Positions 47,789-57,877 of a stretch of 64,000 nt of DNA are shown here, piece after piece; the first letter of the stretch is position 1; each line of letters opens with the position of its first letter. The stretch is from the NCBI RefSeq assembly GCF_001557235.1, contig NZ_LSJI01000011.1:10638-74637 (forward strand). The letters run 5' to 3'. This DNA comes from Phenylobacterium sp. CCH9-H3. GTDB taxonomy: Bacteria; Pseudomonadota; Alphaproteobacteria; Caulobacterales; Caulobacteraceae. The notes beneath the pieces were generated by a model. That model was given only the letters and a program-made list of their open reading frames with translations, ran no database searches and was not told where the DNA came from. A program made the translations under genes and the position numbers.

Positions 47789-48195
47789 TTCTTGCGGGTC
47801 CAGTGCTTCAGGCCGTCGAGGTAGGCGTGGAGCTGATCGTAGCCCTTGCGGTCGCCGTAGGGGCAGCCGGTGGTCACGACATCCGAGCCCTTCGCCTGCT
47901 GCATCATGATCGCAGGATGACCCGGCGCCCCCGTCTTGGTGATCAGATAGGACGTCCGGCCGTCGGCGCTACTGTAGAAGCGGTAGGGCTCGGCCGGGTC
48001 CTCGGGCGCGGGCACAAGCTGGGCCTGGGCCACCAGCGCCGCCGACTGGGCCTCGAACGGCTGGGCGCAGTCGAGGGCTAGGTAGGTCGGGGGCGCCTCG
48101 GCCGGCTTCGCGCAGGCTCCGAGCGCGAGGAGGGCGGGAAGGGCCGCGCAGACTCCGAGTGTTTCGCTCCCCCGGCGGGGGAGCCGCGCCCTCAC
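47785..48195 (-). CDS. Small putative lipoprotein embedded in the pur operon
   Basis: A 136-residue protein whose GTG start (48195) overlaps the purS stop. The N-terminus has a lipoprotein-type signal ending LGAC with Cys28, followed by a proline/alanine linker. The mature part (LALDCAQPFEAQSAALVAQA, FYSSADGRTSYLITKTGAPG, VVTTGCPYGDRKGYDQLHAY) is not a family I recognise. The odd location between purS and DUF3291 is supported by overlaps at both ends. Confidence 0.72.
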   Translation of the reverse strand: MRARLPRRGSETLGVCAALPALLALGACAKPAEAPPTYLALDCAQPFEAQSAALVAQAQLVPAPEDPAEPYRFYSSADGRTSYLITKTGAPGHPAIMMQQAKGSDVVTTGCPYGDRKGYDQLHAYLDGLKHWTRKK

Positions 48196-48431
48196 GCCAG
48201 CTCCACCCGGTAGCTTTCGATCACGGTGTTCGCGAGCAGCTTCTCGCACATGGCCTTGACCTCGGCCTCGGCCGAGGCGGCGTCGCCGGACTTGAGGTCG
48301 AACTCGATGGTCTTGCCGACGCGGACGTGCTCGACCTCGTTCCAGCCCAGGCCGTGCAGCGCCTGCTCGACTGCCTTGCCCTGGACGTCGAGGACGCCGG
48401 GCTTGAGGAAGACGTGGACTTTAGCGCGCAC
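48192..48431 (-). CDS. purS: Phosphoribosylformylglycinamidine synthase subunit PurS
   Basis: A 79-residue bridging subunit of the PurLQS complex. It starts at GTG 48431, whose G is the last base of the purC stop TAG. RAKVHVFLKPGVLDVQGKAV is the signature N-terminus and GKTIEFDL the second strand. Length is standard. It is fully coupled to purC before and to the lipoprotein gene after. Confidence 0.96.
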   Translation of the reverse strand: MRAKVHVFLKPGVLDVQGKAVEQALHGLGWNEVEHVRVGKTIEFDLKSGDAASAEAEVKAMCEKLLANTVIESYRVELA

Positions 48432-49186
48432 TAGTGGAGGCCCCCCTGAATCACGGTGGGCATCTCCTTCATGATCCCGAGCCGGCGCGCAACCTCGGTG
48501 TAGCTCTCGATCACGTTGCCCAGGTCGCGGCGGAAGCGGTCCTTGTCCATCTTCTCGTTGGTGACGCTGTCCCACAGGCGGCAGCTGTCGGGACTGATCT
48601 CGTCGGCCAGGATGATGCGGGCGAAGTCGTTTTCGTAGACGCGGCCGAACTCGATCTTGAAGTCCACCAGGGTGATGCCGACGCCGGCGAACAGCCCGGT
48701 GAGGAAGTCGTTCACCCGCAGGGTCAGCGCCATCATGTCGTCGATCTCCTGGGTCGAGGCCCAGTTGAAGGCGGTGATGTGCTCCTCCGAGACCATCGGG
48801 TCGTGGAGCTTGTCGTCCTTCAGGTAGAACTCGATGATCGAGCGCGGCAGCGCCTGGCCCTCCGGCAGGCCGTAGCGGGTGGAGAGCGAGCCGGCCGCGA
48901 CATTGCGGCACACCACCTCCAGCGGGATGATCTCGACTTCCTTGATCAACTGCTCGCGCAGGTTCAGCCGCTTGATGAAGTGGTTCTGAACCCCGATCGA
49001 GTTCAGCTTGGTCATGATGTATTCGCTGATCCGGTTGTTGATCACGCCCTTGCCCTCGAGCACGGCCTTCTTGGTCGCGTCGAAAGCTGTCGTATCGTCC
49101 TTGAAGTACTGGATCAGGGTGCCGGGCTCGGGGCCCTCATAGAGGATCTTGGCCTTCCCCTCGTAGATCTTCTTACGGCGGGTCAT
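48431..49186 (-). CDS. purC: Phosphoribosylaminoimidazole-succinocarboxamide synthase (SAICAR synthetase)
   Basis: A 251-residue ATP-dependent ligase joining CAIR and aspartate in purine synthesis. Motifs: [14 protein letters not shown] at the N-terminus (ATP loop), [20 protein letters not shown] and [20 protein letters not shown] near residue 170, and DSCRLWDS. It is first in the purC-purS-lipoprotein-DUF3291-purQ chain and divergent from the zeta-subunit gene across 231 bases. Confidence 0.98.
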   Translation of the reverse strand: MTRRKKIYEGKAKILYEGPEPGTLIQYFKDDTTAFDATKKAVLEGKGVINNRISEYIMTKLNSIGVQNHFIKRLNLREQLIKEVEIIPLEVVCRNVAAGSLSTRYGLPEGQALPRSIIEFYLKDDKLHDPMVSEEHITAFNWASTQEIDDMMALTLRVNDFLTGLFAGVGITLVDFKIEFGRVYENDFARIILADEISPDSCRLWDSVTNEKMDKDRFRRDLGNVIESYTEVARRLGIMKEMPTVIQGGLH

Positions 49187-49417
49187 CTCGTGGCCTTCTC
49201 CATGACGAGGACTTACCGGTTCGGGAAAACGAAAACGCGCGCGGTTTCATGCTCGCGCGCGGGTCCGACTCGGCCTCTCGCCCCATTACAGGCGTGGCAA
49301 AAATAGCGTGTGCGACGCTGCGGTGCAAACTCGGCCGGCGATGCCTCTTTCCATTGCGGCCCCGGTCGGCGCACGATATGGGATCGCCCGCTCCAAGACG
49401 CTGACCCCCAGGACCCG

Positions 49418-49741
49418 ATGACCACCTTCGACGATCGCGAGCAAGGCTTCGAGCGGAAGTTCGCCCTCGACCAGGAGCAAGAGTTCAAGGCCCATGCGCG
49501 CCGCAACCGCGCGCTGGGCGAATGGGCCGCCGGCCTGATGGGCCTGCAGGCGCCGCACATCGAAGAATACGCCAAGGCGGTGGTGAAGTCGGACTTCGAG
49601 CTGCCCGGCGACGAGGACGTGTTCCGCAAGGTGTTCGAGGACCTGAAGGGCTCGGGCGTCACCGTGTCGGAGGGCGAGGTCCGCATGAAGATGGCCGAGC
49701 TGCTGGCCCAGGCCCGCGAAGGCGTCCGCAACGGGGGCTAG
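49418..49741 (+). CDS. F1F0-ATPase inhibitor zeta subunit (DUF1476)
   Basis: A 107-residue helical protein. MTTFDDREQGFERKFALDQE and FKAHARRNRALGEWAAGLMG match the DUF1476 family, whose Paracoccus member (zeta) blocks reverse rotation of the F1-ATPase. The basic N-terminal part is the inhibitory segment in that protein. ATG 49418 with AGGA upstream is chosen; the longer frame from 49310 lacks support. Adjacency to purC is common in alphaproteobacteria. Confidence 0.93.
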   Translation: MTTFDDREQGFERKFALDQEQEFKAHARRNRALGEWAAGLMGLQAPHIEEYAKAVVKSDFELPGDEDVFRKVFEDLKGSGVTVSEGEVRMKMAELLAQAREGVRNGG

Positions 49742-49756
49742 AGCTCCCGCCTGCTG

Positions 49757-49901
49757 TGTCATCCCGGTTTCGCGGCACGCGAAGACCGGGACCCCGATCT
49801 GTTGAACGTCTTGTCGTGGCGCGGTGGTGAAGCCGCGTTTCATGCTGCATACGCCCCACATCGGGGTCCCGGTCTCCGGCTGCGCCGGAACCGGGATGAC
49901 A
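49757..49901. repeat. 145-bp inverted repeat with 42-base arms
   Basis: Arm 1 (49757-49798) and arm 2 (49860-49901) are reverse complements except in an internal 14-base segment. Conserved outer ends are TGTCATCCCGGTT and inner blocks GACCGGGACCCCGAT. Each arm also folds on itself (TCGCG-GCA-CGCGA in arm 1; TCCGG-CTGCG-CCGGA in arm 2). The 61-base centre has no coding signs. The GTCATCCCGG ends are typical of dispersed palindromes in alphaproteobacteria (from memory). It lies between zeta and the aldehyde dehydrogenase, both ending towards it, so it may also serve as a two-way terminator. Confidence 0.8.
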
Positions 49902-49916
49902 GCCGTTGAGGTCGGG

Positions 49917-51335
49917 TCAGCGCCTTATCTGCGCCGCCAGCATCTTGCGGATCGAGGGCCCGTAGGGCGGGCGCAGGGCCTGGAGCGGGCCGATGTCCTT
50001 CTTGATCTGGCTGTAGATCGCCTTGCGATGGCTGAACTCCAGGAAGCCGTCGTGGCCGTGGTAGCTGCCCATGCCCGAGGGGCCGACGCCGCCGAAGGGC
50101 AGCTCTTCCTGGGCCACGTGCATGATCACGTCATTGACGGTGACGCCGCCGGGGGTGGTCCGGGCCAGCACCTTCTCGCGCTCGGCCTCGTCGTCGCCGA
50201 AGTAGTAGAGGCCCAGCGGCCGGTCGCGGCCGTTCACGAAGGCGATGGCCTCGTCGACGCTGCGGTAGCTTTTCACCGGCAGGACCGGGCCGAAGATCTC
50301 CTCCTGCATCACCTTCATGTCGTCGGTGGGCTCCAGGATCAGGGTGGGGGCGATCTTGCGATGCTCCTGTTGGGTCAGGTCCTCGCCCTCGGGTTTCAGC
50401 TCCACGATGCGGGCGCCCTTGGCGCGGGCGTCGTCGATGTAACCGGTGATCCGCTCGTAGTGCCGCTGGGCGACGATGGAGGTGTAGTCGGGGTTGTCCT
50501 TGATGGTGGGGAACATCTTGGAGACCGAGGCCCGGGCCGCCTCGACGAAGCCCTCGACCCGGTCGTCCGGAGCCAGGACGTAGTCGGGCGCCAGGCAGAT
50601 CTGGCCCGCGTTGAGCGTCTTGCCGTTCATGATCCGCGCCGCGGCCACGCCAAGATCGGCGGACTTGCCGAGAATCACCGGGCTCTTGCCGCCCAGCTCC
50701 AGGGTCAGGGGGACCAGATTGTCGGCCGCCGCGCGCATCACATGCCGGGCGATGGAGGTGGCGCCGGTGAAGATCAGATGGTCGAAGGGCAGATGGGCGA
50801 AGGCCTCGCCGATCTCCGGCCCGCCCGTCACCACGGCGATCTCCTCCTCGGAGAAGACCTTGCCGAACATGGTCTTCATCAGCTCGGAGGTGGCGGGGGT
50901 GTATTCCGACGGCTTGATCATGGCCCGGTTGCCGGCGGCCAGGATGCCGGCCAAGGGTGCGAAGGTGAGGTTTACCGGAAAGTTCCACGGGCTGATCACA
51001 CCCACCACGCCCTTGGGCTGGTAGCGGACCTCGGCCTTGGCGCCGAAGAGGCCGAGGATGGCCGGGGTGGTCTTGCGCTTTTCCGGACGCATCCACTTGG
51101 CCAGGTGCGCCTTGGCGTGCTTCAGCGGGCCGATGGAGCCGGCCACGTCGGTGAAGGCGGTGGCCTCGCGCGAGCGGGAGCCGAAGTCGGCGTTGAGCGC
51201 CTCCTCGATCTGGGTGCGGTGATCGATCAGCAGAGCGATGCAGCGGTCGATCCGCTCGATGCGCTGCTCGGCCGTCGGCGCGCCGTCGCGCAGGTGCGCG
51301 GCCTTCTGGCGCGCCAGGATCCCTTGCATGTCCAT
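49917..51335 (-). CDS. Coniferyl aldehyde dehydrogenase-like NAD(P)+ aldehyde dehydrogenase
   Basis: A 472-residue aldehyde dehydrogenase. The catalytic Cys is C247 in LNAGQICLAPDYVLAPDD, the general-base Glu is E213 in TLELGGKSPV and the cofactor loop GVISPWNFPVNLTFAPLAGI is near 112. The short C-terminus and PDYVL segment match the coniferyl/long-chain (class 3-like) group. It oxidises an aromatic or fatty aldehyde; the natural substrate is inferred from similarity only. The start has GGAGG about nine bases upstream. Confidence 0.9.
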   Translation of the reverse strand: MDMQGILARQKAAHLRDGAPTAEQRIERIDRCIALLIDHRTQIEEALNADFGSRSREATAFTDVAGSIGPLKHAKAHLAKWMRPEKRKTTPAILGLFGAKAEVRYQPKGVVGVISPWNFPVNLTFAPLAGILAAGNRAMIKPSEYTPATSELMKTMFGKVFSEEEIAVVTGGPEIGEAFAHLPFDHLIFTGATSIARHVMRAAADNLVPLTLELGGKSPVILGKSADLGVAAARIMNGKTLNAGQICLAPDYVLAPDDRVEGFVEAARASVSKMFPTIKDNPDYTSIVAQRHYERITGYIDDARAKGARIVELKPEGEDLTQQEHRKIAPTLILEPTDDMKVMQEEIFGPVLPVKSYRSVDEAIAFVNGRDRPLGLYYFGDDEAEREKVLARTTPGGVTVNDVIMHVAQEELPFGGVGPSGMGSYHGHDGFLEFSHRKAIYSQIKKDIGPLQALRPPYGPSIRKMLAAQIRR

Positions 51336-51400
51336 GTGTGACGTCCTCCCGTTGCGCGAGAGGTGACCGGCTTTCCCCGGGGGGCGTCAAGGGCGGAGGT

Positions 51401-51736
51401 TTAGCCTCGGCTTTCGATCAGGGGGCGGCTGACCTTCTTCGGGACGATCTGGGCCCAGGCCTCGCGGACGAGGGCCGCCAGCCCGGCCTCGTCGAGGTGG
51501 GCGATCTCCACGTAGGCCCAATGGACGGTGGCGACCTTGCAGGGCTGGAAGGTGTCGGGGCGGATCTCGAAGAGGAGTTCCTGATGGGGCTTGTCGAGCT
51601 TGAGGACGACGCGGCCGTCCAAGGCCAGGGCGAAGGTCTTCTTGCCCACGTTGAACCAGGGGTCGCCCTTGTAGGTGACCTCGTGCGCACCCGGCAGGGC
51701 GAGGGCGAGGCGGCGGAGGTCTTCGATGTCGGCCAT
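51401..51736 (-). CDS. MmcQ/YjbR-family protein
   Basis: A 111-residue CyaY-like-fold protein. MADIEDLRRLALALPGAHEV and VVLKLDKPHQELLFEIRPDT are typical of the YjbR/MmcQ family, suggested to bind DNA; no function is proven. It lies between purB and the aldehyde dehydrogenase on the same strand, 43 bases after purB. Confidence 0.9.
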   Translation of the reverse strand: MADIEDLRRLALALPGAHEVTYKGDPWFNVGKKTFALALDGRVVLKLDKPHQELLFEIRPDTFQPCKVATVHWAYVEIAHLDEAGLAALVREAWAQIVPKKVSRPLIESRG

Positions 51737-51779
51737 GGTGGCGAGAAGATAACCGCCAAGACGCCGGCGGCGTGAAGCT

Positions 51780-53084
<1,305 letters not shown>

Positions 53085-53146
53085 GGGCCGGGTGTCTGAG
53101 GCGACGCCCCGGCCAAGTCAATGGGCCGCGAGGCTGGGGCGTGCGG

Positions 53147-53755
53147 CTAGGCCAGGACCCGCGCGCGGCGGCGCAGGGCGGCGCCGGCCATGCCGAAGCC
53201 GCCGATCATCAGGGCCCAGGTGGCGGGCTCGGGCACGAGCGCCGGGGCGGCGCCGAGGTCGGGACGCTCGTCCTCGTCGGGCAGAAGGATGTTCCCGGGC
53301 GGGCCGTCGTTCGGCGCGCTCAGCGCGCTGAAGCCGCCGACGCCCGTCTTGGGCTGGTAGATCTCGAGCACCAGGGTGAGTTCGCCGTCCTCGGGGTTCC
53401 ATGTGAAGGCCTGGCCGTTGAACATGAGCTCATCGCCGGCGATGCCGCCCATGGTGAAGTTGCCCCAGGTCCCCAGCTCCTCGCCGTTCAACTGGAACGA
53501 GAGGCGGAAGGTCTTGCCGTCCAGGCTGCCCAGCACGGCGCGGTCCAGCTTGAGTTGGCCGACCGTCATGGGCCCGGCGGCGTCCTTGGCCGACCAGGTC
53601 TGGGTGAAGACGCCCTTCTCGTTGAAGCAGGTGGACTTGCCGCAACCGTCGTTCCGCGCCGCCTGCAGGATGGTCGCCGCCTGCGCGGGCGCCGCCGAGA
53701 TCGAGAGCGCAGCCGCCATCGCGGTCGCGGAGACCGCCGTCAGAACCCAGCGCAT
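53147..53755 (-). CDS. Exported protein with PEPxxWA-type C-terminal sorting signal (3)
   Basis: A 202-residue secreted protein. ATG 53755 with GGGG seven bases upstream is preferred over ATG 53767. After a signal peptide (ALSISAAPAQA) the beta-rich core has two cysteines (DGCGKSTC) and FRLSFQLNGEELGTWGNFTM. The C-terminal tag VPEPATWALMIGGFGMAG is followed by RRR. It is the third tagged protein in the window and the only one on the minus strand. Function unknown. Confidence 0.82.
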   Translation of the reverse strand: MRWVLTAVSATAMAAALSISAAPAQAATILQAARNDGCGKSTCFNEKGVFTQTWSAKDAAGPMTVGQLKLDRAVLGSLDGKTFRLSFQLNGEELGTWGNFTMGGIAGDELMFNGQAFTWNPEDGELTLVLEIYQPKTGVGGFSALSAPNDGPPGNILLPDEDERPDLGAAPALVPEPATWALMIGGFGMAGAALRRRARVLA

Positions 53756-53928
53756 GGAGCACCCCATTAGCGTTACTGTTGGGTATCTGACTCATCTCAA
53801 GGTGGAATCACAAGCCCCCACGCTCTCAGAGGGAATGCAGTTCGCGTCCTGGGCGAGTTCCGGCGGGTCGGGTTTGCGATGTCCTTTTCCCCGCCGCGGC
53901 AACCCCATTTCCCCCGCCGGTTCAGGGT

Positions 53929-54909
53929 TCAAAATGACCGTAGATACTCAAGTAGCGCTTGCTTGGTCTCTTCAGGGAGAGATTCGAACGCCCGGCGTGA
54001 CGATTCCGCCTCCAAGCGATGGGCCACGATCGCGGCTTCGATGCTGTTGGCCGACCCGTTGTGAAGATAGGGGGGACCGAGCGAGTTGAGACCCCACAAA
54101 GGGGTGGTGCGGATCGGGCCCCGAGGGCTAGTTCCGATATCGTGCGCTGATAGGTCGCTGAACGGGTAGATGACGGTGCGGGCGAAGCGTGGGCCAGCTC
54201 CGGAGCCGAGCTCTAGAGCCGGGACGTGGCATGATGAGCACCCGATCCGGGCGAAGATTTTCGCCGACGATTCTGACTCGCGCGTAGGTCGGGCCGGCGG
54301 CGCCAAGTTTCGAAGGTAGGTCACAACGTCGTCTATGTCGCCGTCGGGAATCCCCGCTGTGCAGCGTGTCGGATAGGCGTCGGCCACCCGGCGACGCGCG
54401 CAGTGGCGGCTGGTAGAAACGCCCAACTCGGTCGCGAATGCAGTGCTTACGAATTCGCGTAGACTTGGCTGGACGTTGTGAGCTCCCATCCGGAAGGGAC
54501 CGATCCCGGCCTTCGGCTCGACCGCCTCCAGGAAGCCCACCCCATATAGCCCAGGGGTTCGCCGAAGGTCGCCGGCCGTGTCGTGCGCGATGGATCGTTG
54601 AAGAATCTCTTCCCGCTCACCCGCAGCAGCTTGAGTGTCGATAGACACTAGCGCCCTATCGGCCATCCCGCTGCCCCCGGGGGTCGGCACGCTGTGGCAG
54701 GCGACACAACTCGGTGCGTTGGCCACGCCCGACCGCTCGCGCTCCCAGCTTCGCGCGAAGAGTCTCGCCCCGCGTTCGAAGGCGACTGCATCGCTAGCGG
54801 AGAGCCCAGGTAGGGGTTCACCAAAGTAACGTGTGACCGTCGGTGCGTCGGCGGCCAGAGCCGAAGCCGCGACACTCCACGCGGCCAGACCCAGCTTGAG
54901 CAGCCGCAT
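53929..54909 (-). CDS. Exported di-haem cytochrome, DHOR/MauG-like peroxidase relative
   Basis: A 326-residue periplasmic protein. Signal peptide (GLAAWSVAASALA) then two covalent haem sites, CVACH (68-72) and CSSCH (224-228). The C-terminal segment LWGLNSLGPPYLHNGSANSI resembles the DUF1111 di-haem oxidoreductase family, related to bacterial cytochrome c peroxidase and MauG. Substrate and electron partner are unknown. It is coupled with the beta-propeller gene six bases upstream, and the pair is visibly less GC-rich than its neighbours, suggesting recent arrival. A few extra cysteines (C170, C183) could form a disulfide. Confidence 0.82.
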   Translation of the reverse strand: MRLLKLGLAAWSVAASALAADAPTVTRYFGEPLPGLSASDAVAFERGARLFARSWERERSGVANAPSCVACHSVPTPGGSGMADRALVSIDTQAAAGEREEILQRSIAHDTAGDLRRTPGLYGVGFLEAVEPKAGIGPFRMGAHNVQPSLREFVSTAFATELGVSTSRHCARRRVADAYPTRCTAGIPDGDIDDVVTYLRNLAPPARPTRESESSAKIFARIGCSSCHVPALELGSGAGPRFARTVIYPFSDLSAHDIGTSPRGPIRTTPLWGLNSLGPPYLHNGSANSIEAAIVAHRLEAESSRRAFESLPEETKQALLEYLRSF

Positions 54910-54915
54910 TGCCGT

Positions 54916-55971
54916 CTAGTTCACCGGTCGGATCATTTCGATGCCGTACGGAGCCTTACCCACCGCAATAGCCTTCTTAATCTGGCCGGTCGTTGTGTCG
55001 ACAACGACGACTTGGTTGTTGGCCAGGTCGGTGAAAATCCCCGTTTTGCCATCGGCGGTAAGCGCTACGTTCTTCGCGGCGCGGGCGGTCGAGACTCCAG
55101 ACGGATTCAGAACGGCGCCTGCGTCGAGCAGTCGGCCGGCCGTAAAGCTGCTCGCGCCACCTTCGCCGACGGCGTCCATGAGGGAGAGGTTTCCGGATCG
55201 GTTGTTGGCCACGAGGAGCCGAGTACCCTCAGGGTTGGTTGCGATGCTCCACGGGTTGCGGCCCACCGGCTGCGACTTTACGACCACTCGCTTGGCGACG
55301 TCGACTGCGACCACAGAGTGGTCGCCGTTTGCCGCTACATAGGCGACGCTGCCATCCTTAGGAGCCACGACAGTATAGGGAAGCAGCCCGACCTTCACCT
55401 TGCCCAGCACTCGCCCCGAAGTGCCGCCGAGCTCGAGAACGTGCAAATCCCCGCTGGCCCATCCGGTTATCAAGCCGAGCTTGCCGCCCTGCGCTAAGGC
55501 GACGCCGTAGGGCTGCAAACCCACCGGAATTTCGTAGAGCACCTTCCGGTTTTCCACATCCACGACCGATACAGTGTCGCTGCCGGAGTTGGCGACGAGA
55601 AGCTTCTTGTCACCATCGTACAGTTGAAGGTCGCGGGGGGATTTGCCCGTCTTCACCTTCCATTCGACGAGTTGCGCCACGATATCGACAGCGATTACCT
55701 CATCGCCCCCGCTGCATGACACGTAGGCCCGGCTACCCGCCGCGTTCACCCGGACGTCATACGGCTTCGGGCAACCCGCTGCCTTGAGGACGTCTATCGA
55801 CCAGACCTCCTCTTTGCCATCCTGTCCCTGCGTGTCGAGCAGAGCGACCCGGTCGTCGCCCCAGTACGTGACCATCGCCAAACGATCGCCGTTGGCGCTG
55901 GCTCCTCCAGCCTGCGCTGCGCTCCCCTGAGCAAGCGCAATGGCCAAGGCAGCCCACATTGCTGCGCGCAT
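54916..55971 (-). CDS. Exported YVTN-type beta-propeller protein
   Basis: A 351-residue secreted protein with signal MRAAMWAALAIALAQGSAAQ. Repeats of about 42 residues with the blade pattern (YVSCSGGDEVIAVDIVAQ, LLVANSGSDTVSVVDVEN, YVAANGDHSVVAVDVAK, LLVANNRSGNLSLMD, IFTDLANNQVVVVDTTTG) indicate a seven-bladed propeller. Such domains act as surface proteins or, with small quinone subunits or di-haem enzymes, as dehydrogenase parts. ATG 55971 has GGGG close upstream. The di-haem gene follows after six bases, so the two are probably one unit. A 60-base sample (55501-55560) has 34 G/C, low for this window. Confidence 0.85.
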   Translation of the reverse strand: MRAAMWAALAIALAQGSAAQAGGASANGDRLAMVTYWGDDRVALLDTQGQDGKEEVWSIDVLKAAGCPKPYDVRVNAAGSRAYVSCSGGDEVIAVDIVAQLVEWKVKTGKSPRDLQLYDGDKKLLVANSGSDTVSVVDVENRKVLYEIPVGLQPYGVALAQGGKLGLITGWASGDLHVLELGGTSGRVLGKVKVGLLPYTVVAPKDGSVAYVAANGDHSVVAVDVAKRVVVKSQPVGRNPWSIATNPEGTRLLVANNRSGNLSLMDAVGEGGASSFTAGRLLDAGAVLNPSGVSTARAAKNVALTADGKTGIFTDLANNQVVVVDTTTGQIKKAIAVGKAPYGIEMIRPVN

Positions 55972-56130
55972 TAGTCGCCCCCTAAATTTCTGATGAACGC
56001 TGACGCTCGACGCGGTTTCGAGGGTTGCTACCTCGGAGCGAGATTGCCCGGAGCACAACCAATGTCAAGTGAAAGAACGGCGTTCCAGATTCCGCTGAAT
56101 TGCTGAGAGAACGGGCTCTGTGGATAAATT

Positions 56131-57648
56131 TTAGCCCGCCGCGCGCGCCGCCGCCGCCGCGTCGCCCGCGTCGGCCGCAGCCCGGGCGCGGGCCATGTCC
56201 TTGGGCAGGGTGATGGCGGCCAGCAGGTAGTGGACCCCGGCCCAGCCGTAGATCAGCAGGTTCGAGAGCAGGCCCATCCGGGTGCCCTCCGACATCGAGG
56301 TGGTGCAGGCGGCCGAGAGCTCGGCGGACGAGCCGGCCGGCGCCACGCCGCCCTTGCAGACCTGGAGGAAGTCGCCGGCCATGCCCTTGGCCGTGAAGGC
56401 GGCGCGGGCGAACTGGTCGATGCACCAGCCGCAGAAGGGAGGTCCGAAACCCAGGGCGATCAGGTTGAGCACGAAGAACAGCAGCGCCACGGCGGTGGCG
56501 CGCATGCGCACGTCCATGGCGTTCTGCACCACCCCGAACGTCGGGCCGAGGTAGGTGTAGTGCAGCACGCCGGCGAGGAGCCAGAAGGGCACCGCCAGCT
56601 GCCAGACGTCGCGCGAGAAGGCGAAGAGGTAGAGGGGCGTTGCGACCAGCAGGCCGATGCCGGGCACCAGGGCGTACCAGCGCGTGTTGCGCTTGCTGGC
56701 CCAGTCGGTGAGGAAGCCCCCCAAGAGGGTGCCGGCGCCGTTCGCGACGCCCGCCACCAAGCCCACCAGCAGGCCCACGGTGGCGAGGTCCAGGCCGAAC
56801 TCGCGGATGAAGTACGGCGGCACGTACTGGCCGGTGCCGTAGCCGGCGAAGCTGGCCATGGTGATGCCGGCGATCATGTGGAACATGCCCCACGAGCCGA
56901 ACAGGCGCTTGGCCACGGCCACGATCGAGGGCGGCGGGTCGACGGTGCGGGCCGGCCCTTCGGACGGGGCGCCGGCTTCCGAGGCCTCCTGGCCCAGGGC
57001 GGCGGGCGGCTCGGCCTCGAGGGCGACCTGCTTGTCGCTCCAGCCCCGGGGCGGCTCCTTGATGATCAGCTTGATGGCGATGGCGACGGCGATGCCCGGC
57101 AGGCCCACCAGCATGAAGGCCGCCTGCCAGGACACGTTCTGGGCGATCCAGCCCCCGGCGATGGCCCCGAACATGGTGCCCAGCGGGATGCCGAAGGCGT
57201 AGATCGACAGGGCCGAGGCCCGCTTCTTGGGTTCGAAATAGTCGCTGATCAGGCTGTGGGCCGGCGGCGACATGCCCGCTTCGCCGACGCCGACACCGAC
57301 GCGGTAGAGCAGGAGTTGCACGAACGAGGTCGCGGTGCCGCACAGGGCGGTGAAGGCCGACCAGACCACGATGGCGATGGCGATGATGTTGACCCGGCTC
57401 TTGCGCTCGGCCAGCCGGGCGATCGGGATGCCCAGGGTCGTGTAGAGCAGGGCGAACGACAGGCCCCCCAGCCAGCCGAGCTGCTGGTCCGACAGCTCCA
57501 GGTCGACCTTGATGGCCTGGCCGATGGTCGAGATGATCGTGCGGTCGATGAAGTTGAAGGTGTAGGCCACCACTAGCAGCCACAGGACCGTGTTGCGGTA
57601 ACCCAGGGAATACGCAGGCGCCCCGGGCGCGGCATTGGCTGGCGGCAT
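56131..57648 (-). CDS. Spinster-type MFS transporter (1)
   Basis: A 505-residue major-facilitator protein with twelve predicted helices. The spinster-family start YRNTVLWLLVVAYTFNFIDR and the motif-A-like loop IPIARLAERKSRVNIIAIAI are clear; GVGVGEAGMSPPAHSLISDY is the helix 4-5 signature. A long central loop (about 200-245) is poor in hydrophobic residues. Relatives move lipids, organic acids or aromatic compounds. It is a close relative of the transporter at 60719, with about four genes between them. Confidence 0.92.
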   Translation of the reverse strand: MPPANAAPGAPAYSLGYRNTVLWLLVVAYTFNFIDRTIISTIGQAIKVDLELSDQQLGWLGGLSFALLYTTLGIPIARLAERKSRVNIIAIAIVVWSAFTALCGTATSFVQLLLYRVGVGVGEAGMSPPAHSLISDYFEPKKRASALSIYAFGIPLGTMFGAIAGGWIAQNVSWQAAFMLVGLPGIAVAIAIKLIIKEPPRGWSDKQVALEAEPPAALGQEASEAGAPSEGPARTVDPPPSIVAVAKRLFGSWGMFHMIAGITMASFAGYGTGQYVPPYFIREFGLDLATVGLLVGLVAGVANGAGTLLGGFLTDWASKRNTRWYALVPGIGLLVATPLYLFAFSRDVWQLAVPFWLLAGVLHYTYLGPTFGVVQNAMDVRMRATAVALLFFVLNLIALGFGPPFCGWCIDQFARAAFTAKGMAGDFLQVCKGGVAPAGSSAELSAACTTSMSEGTRMGLLSNLLIYGWAGVHYLLAAITLPKDMARARAAADAGDAAAAARAAG

Positions 57649-57877
57649 GAGTGGCAGGCTCCCGGCGCCCCGGTGACCGGGGGGTCTGTTGTTGGTTGTC
57701 GGCGGGACGTTAGCCGGGGATTTGAGCGGGCGGTAGGGGGACGCTAGGGGAACGCTCCCCGGCCCGTCCCCGTCCCTCGCGCCGCCAACGGCGCCGGATC
57801 GCTAAAGATTTCGACAGCGGGAGCGGGCTGGCGGCGGCTAGGTAGCTGGCAGGAGCAACGGCTGGGCGGATCGTGGG

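Noticed and set aside
49757..49901. Insertion sequence or MITE with target-site duplication
   Set aside because: The inverted repeat is clear but no flanking direct duplication was seen, so I list it only as a repeat.
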